From: JAQBGV01 sp032128395
GTDB lineage: Bacteria > Planctomycetota > UBA8108 > UBA1146
DNA length: 8,733 nt
Reading direction: 5' to 3'
Assembly: GCA_032128395.1 (NCBI GenBank)
Contig: JAQBGV010000056.1
Span: 1 to 8,733, forward strand
Shown here: positions 8,685-8,733 of the stretch, piece by piece
Layout of the letters: every line of letters begins with the position of its first letter
Numbering within the stretch: the stretch's first letter is position 1
Notes under the pieces: generated by a model
Told to the model about the DNA's origin: nothing
Database searches by the model: none
What the model saw: the letters and a program-made list of their open reading frames with translations, nothing else
Made by a program: the position numbers and the translations under genes

Positions 8685-8733
8685 GTGAGCAAGCCGGCGA
8701 CGTCCGAATCGAGGTTTTCCGACCGCCTCCTAG
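8685..8733 (+). CDS. Possible start of a further gene, cut by the window end
   Basis: A GTG at 8685, nine bases after the xerD stop and preceded by GGGGG, opens a frame that runs 16 codons (VSKPATSESRFSDRLL) to the last base. The close spacing would fit an operon with xerD. The fragment is too short to recognise and could be chance. Confidence 0.25.
   Translation, partial: MSKPATSESRFSDRLL

Overview
The window is GC-rich and densely coded, and comes from a diderm bacterium: it carries a Kdo transferase (WaaA/KdtA) for lipopolysaccharide core synthesis. Codons strongly favour G/C in the third position, which explains the many long open frames antisense to real genes. Several proteins (the short TraR/DksA zinc-finger protein, MetK, the zincin-like peptidase) look compatible with a Planctomycetota-like or deltaproteobacterial-like lineage. 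That is an impression from memory of the families; the sequence alone does not fix the phylum.

Layout from left to right. (1) Positions 1-378, + strand: the 3' part of a small zinc metallopeptidase gene that begins before the window. (2) Positions 394-6746, - strand: a row of four genes, read right to left as pyrD (class 1 dihydroorotate dehydrogenase), secA (preprotein translocase ATPase), waaA/kdtA (Kdo transferase) and metK (S-adenosylmethionine synthetase). secA and waaA overlap by four bases, and waaA to metK is only 58 bases, so secA-waaA-metK is probably one transcription unit. pyrD is 152 bases upstream of secA and may or may not belong to it. (3) Positions 6747-7149: about 400 bases without a credible gene. 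It holds two copies of a structured repeat about 85 bases long and two strong GC-rich hairpins just past the end of the next gene. (4) Positions 7150-7518, - strand: a TraR/DksA-type C4 zinc-finger protein. (5) Positions 7519-7730: a divergent intergenic region with an imperfect 19-bp motif present once towards each gene. (6) Positions 7731-8675, + strand: xerD, a tyrosine recombinase, followed by a possible start of another gene at 8685.

The genes are housekeeping functions: pyrimidine synthesis, protein export, outer-membrane lipid A-Kdo assembly, methyl-donor supply, transcription control and chromosome dimer resolution. I found no CRISPR array, rRNA, tRNA, transposase, phage gene or defence system, and no convincing new biological system. 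What deserves a second look is non-coding: the repeat pair with a conserved internal fold, the tandem hairpins, and the paired outward-facing motif between the zinc-finger gene and xerD.
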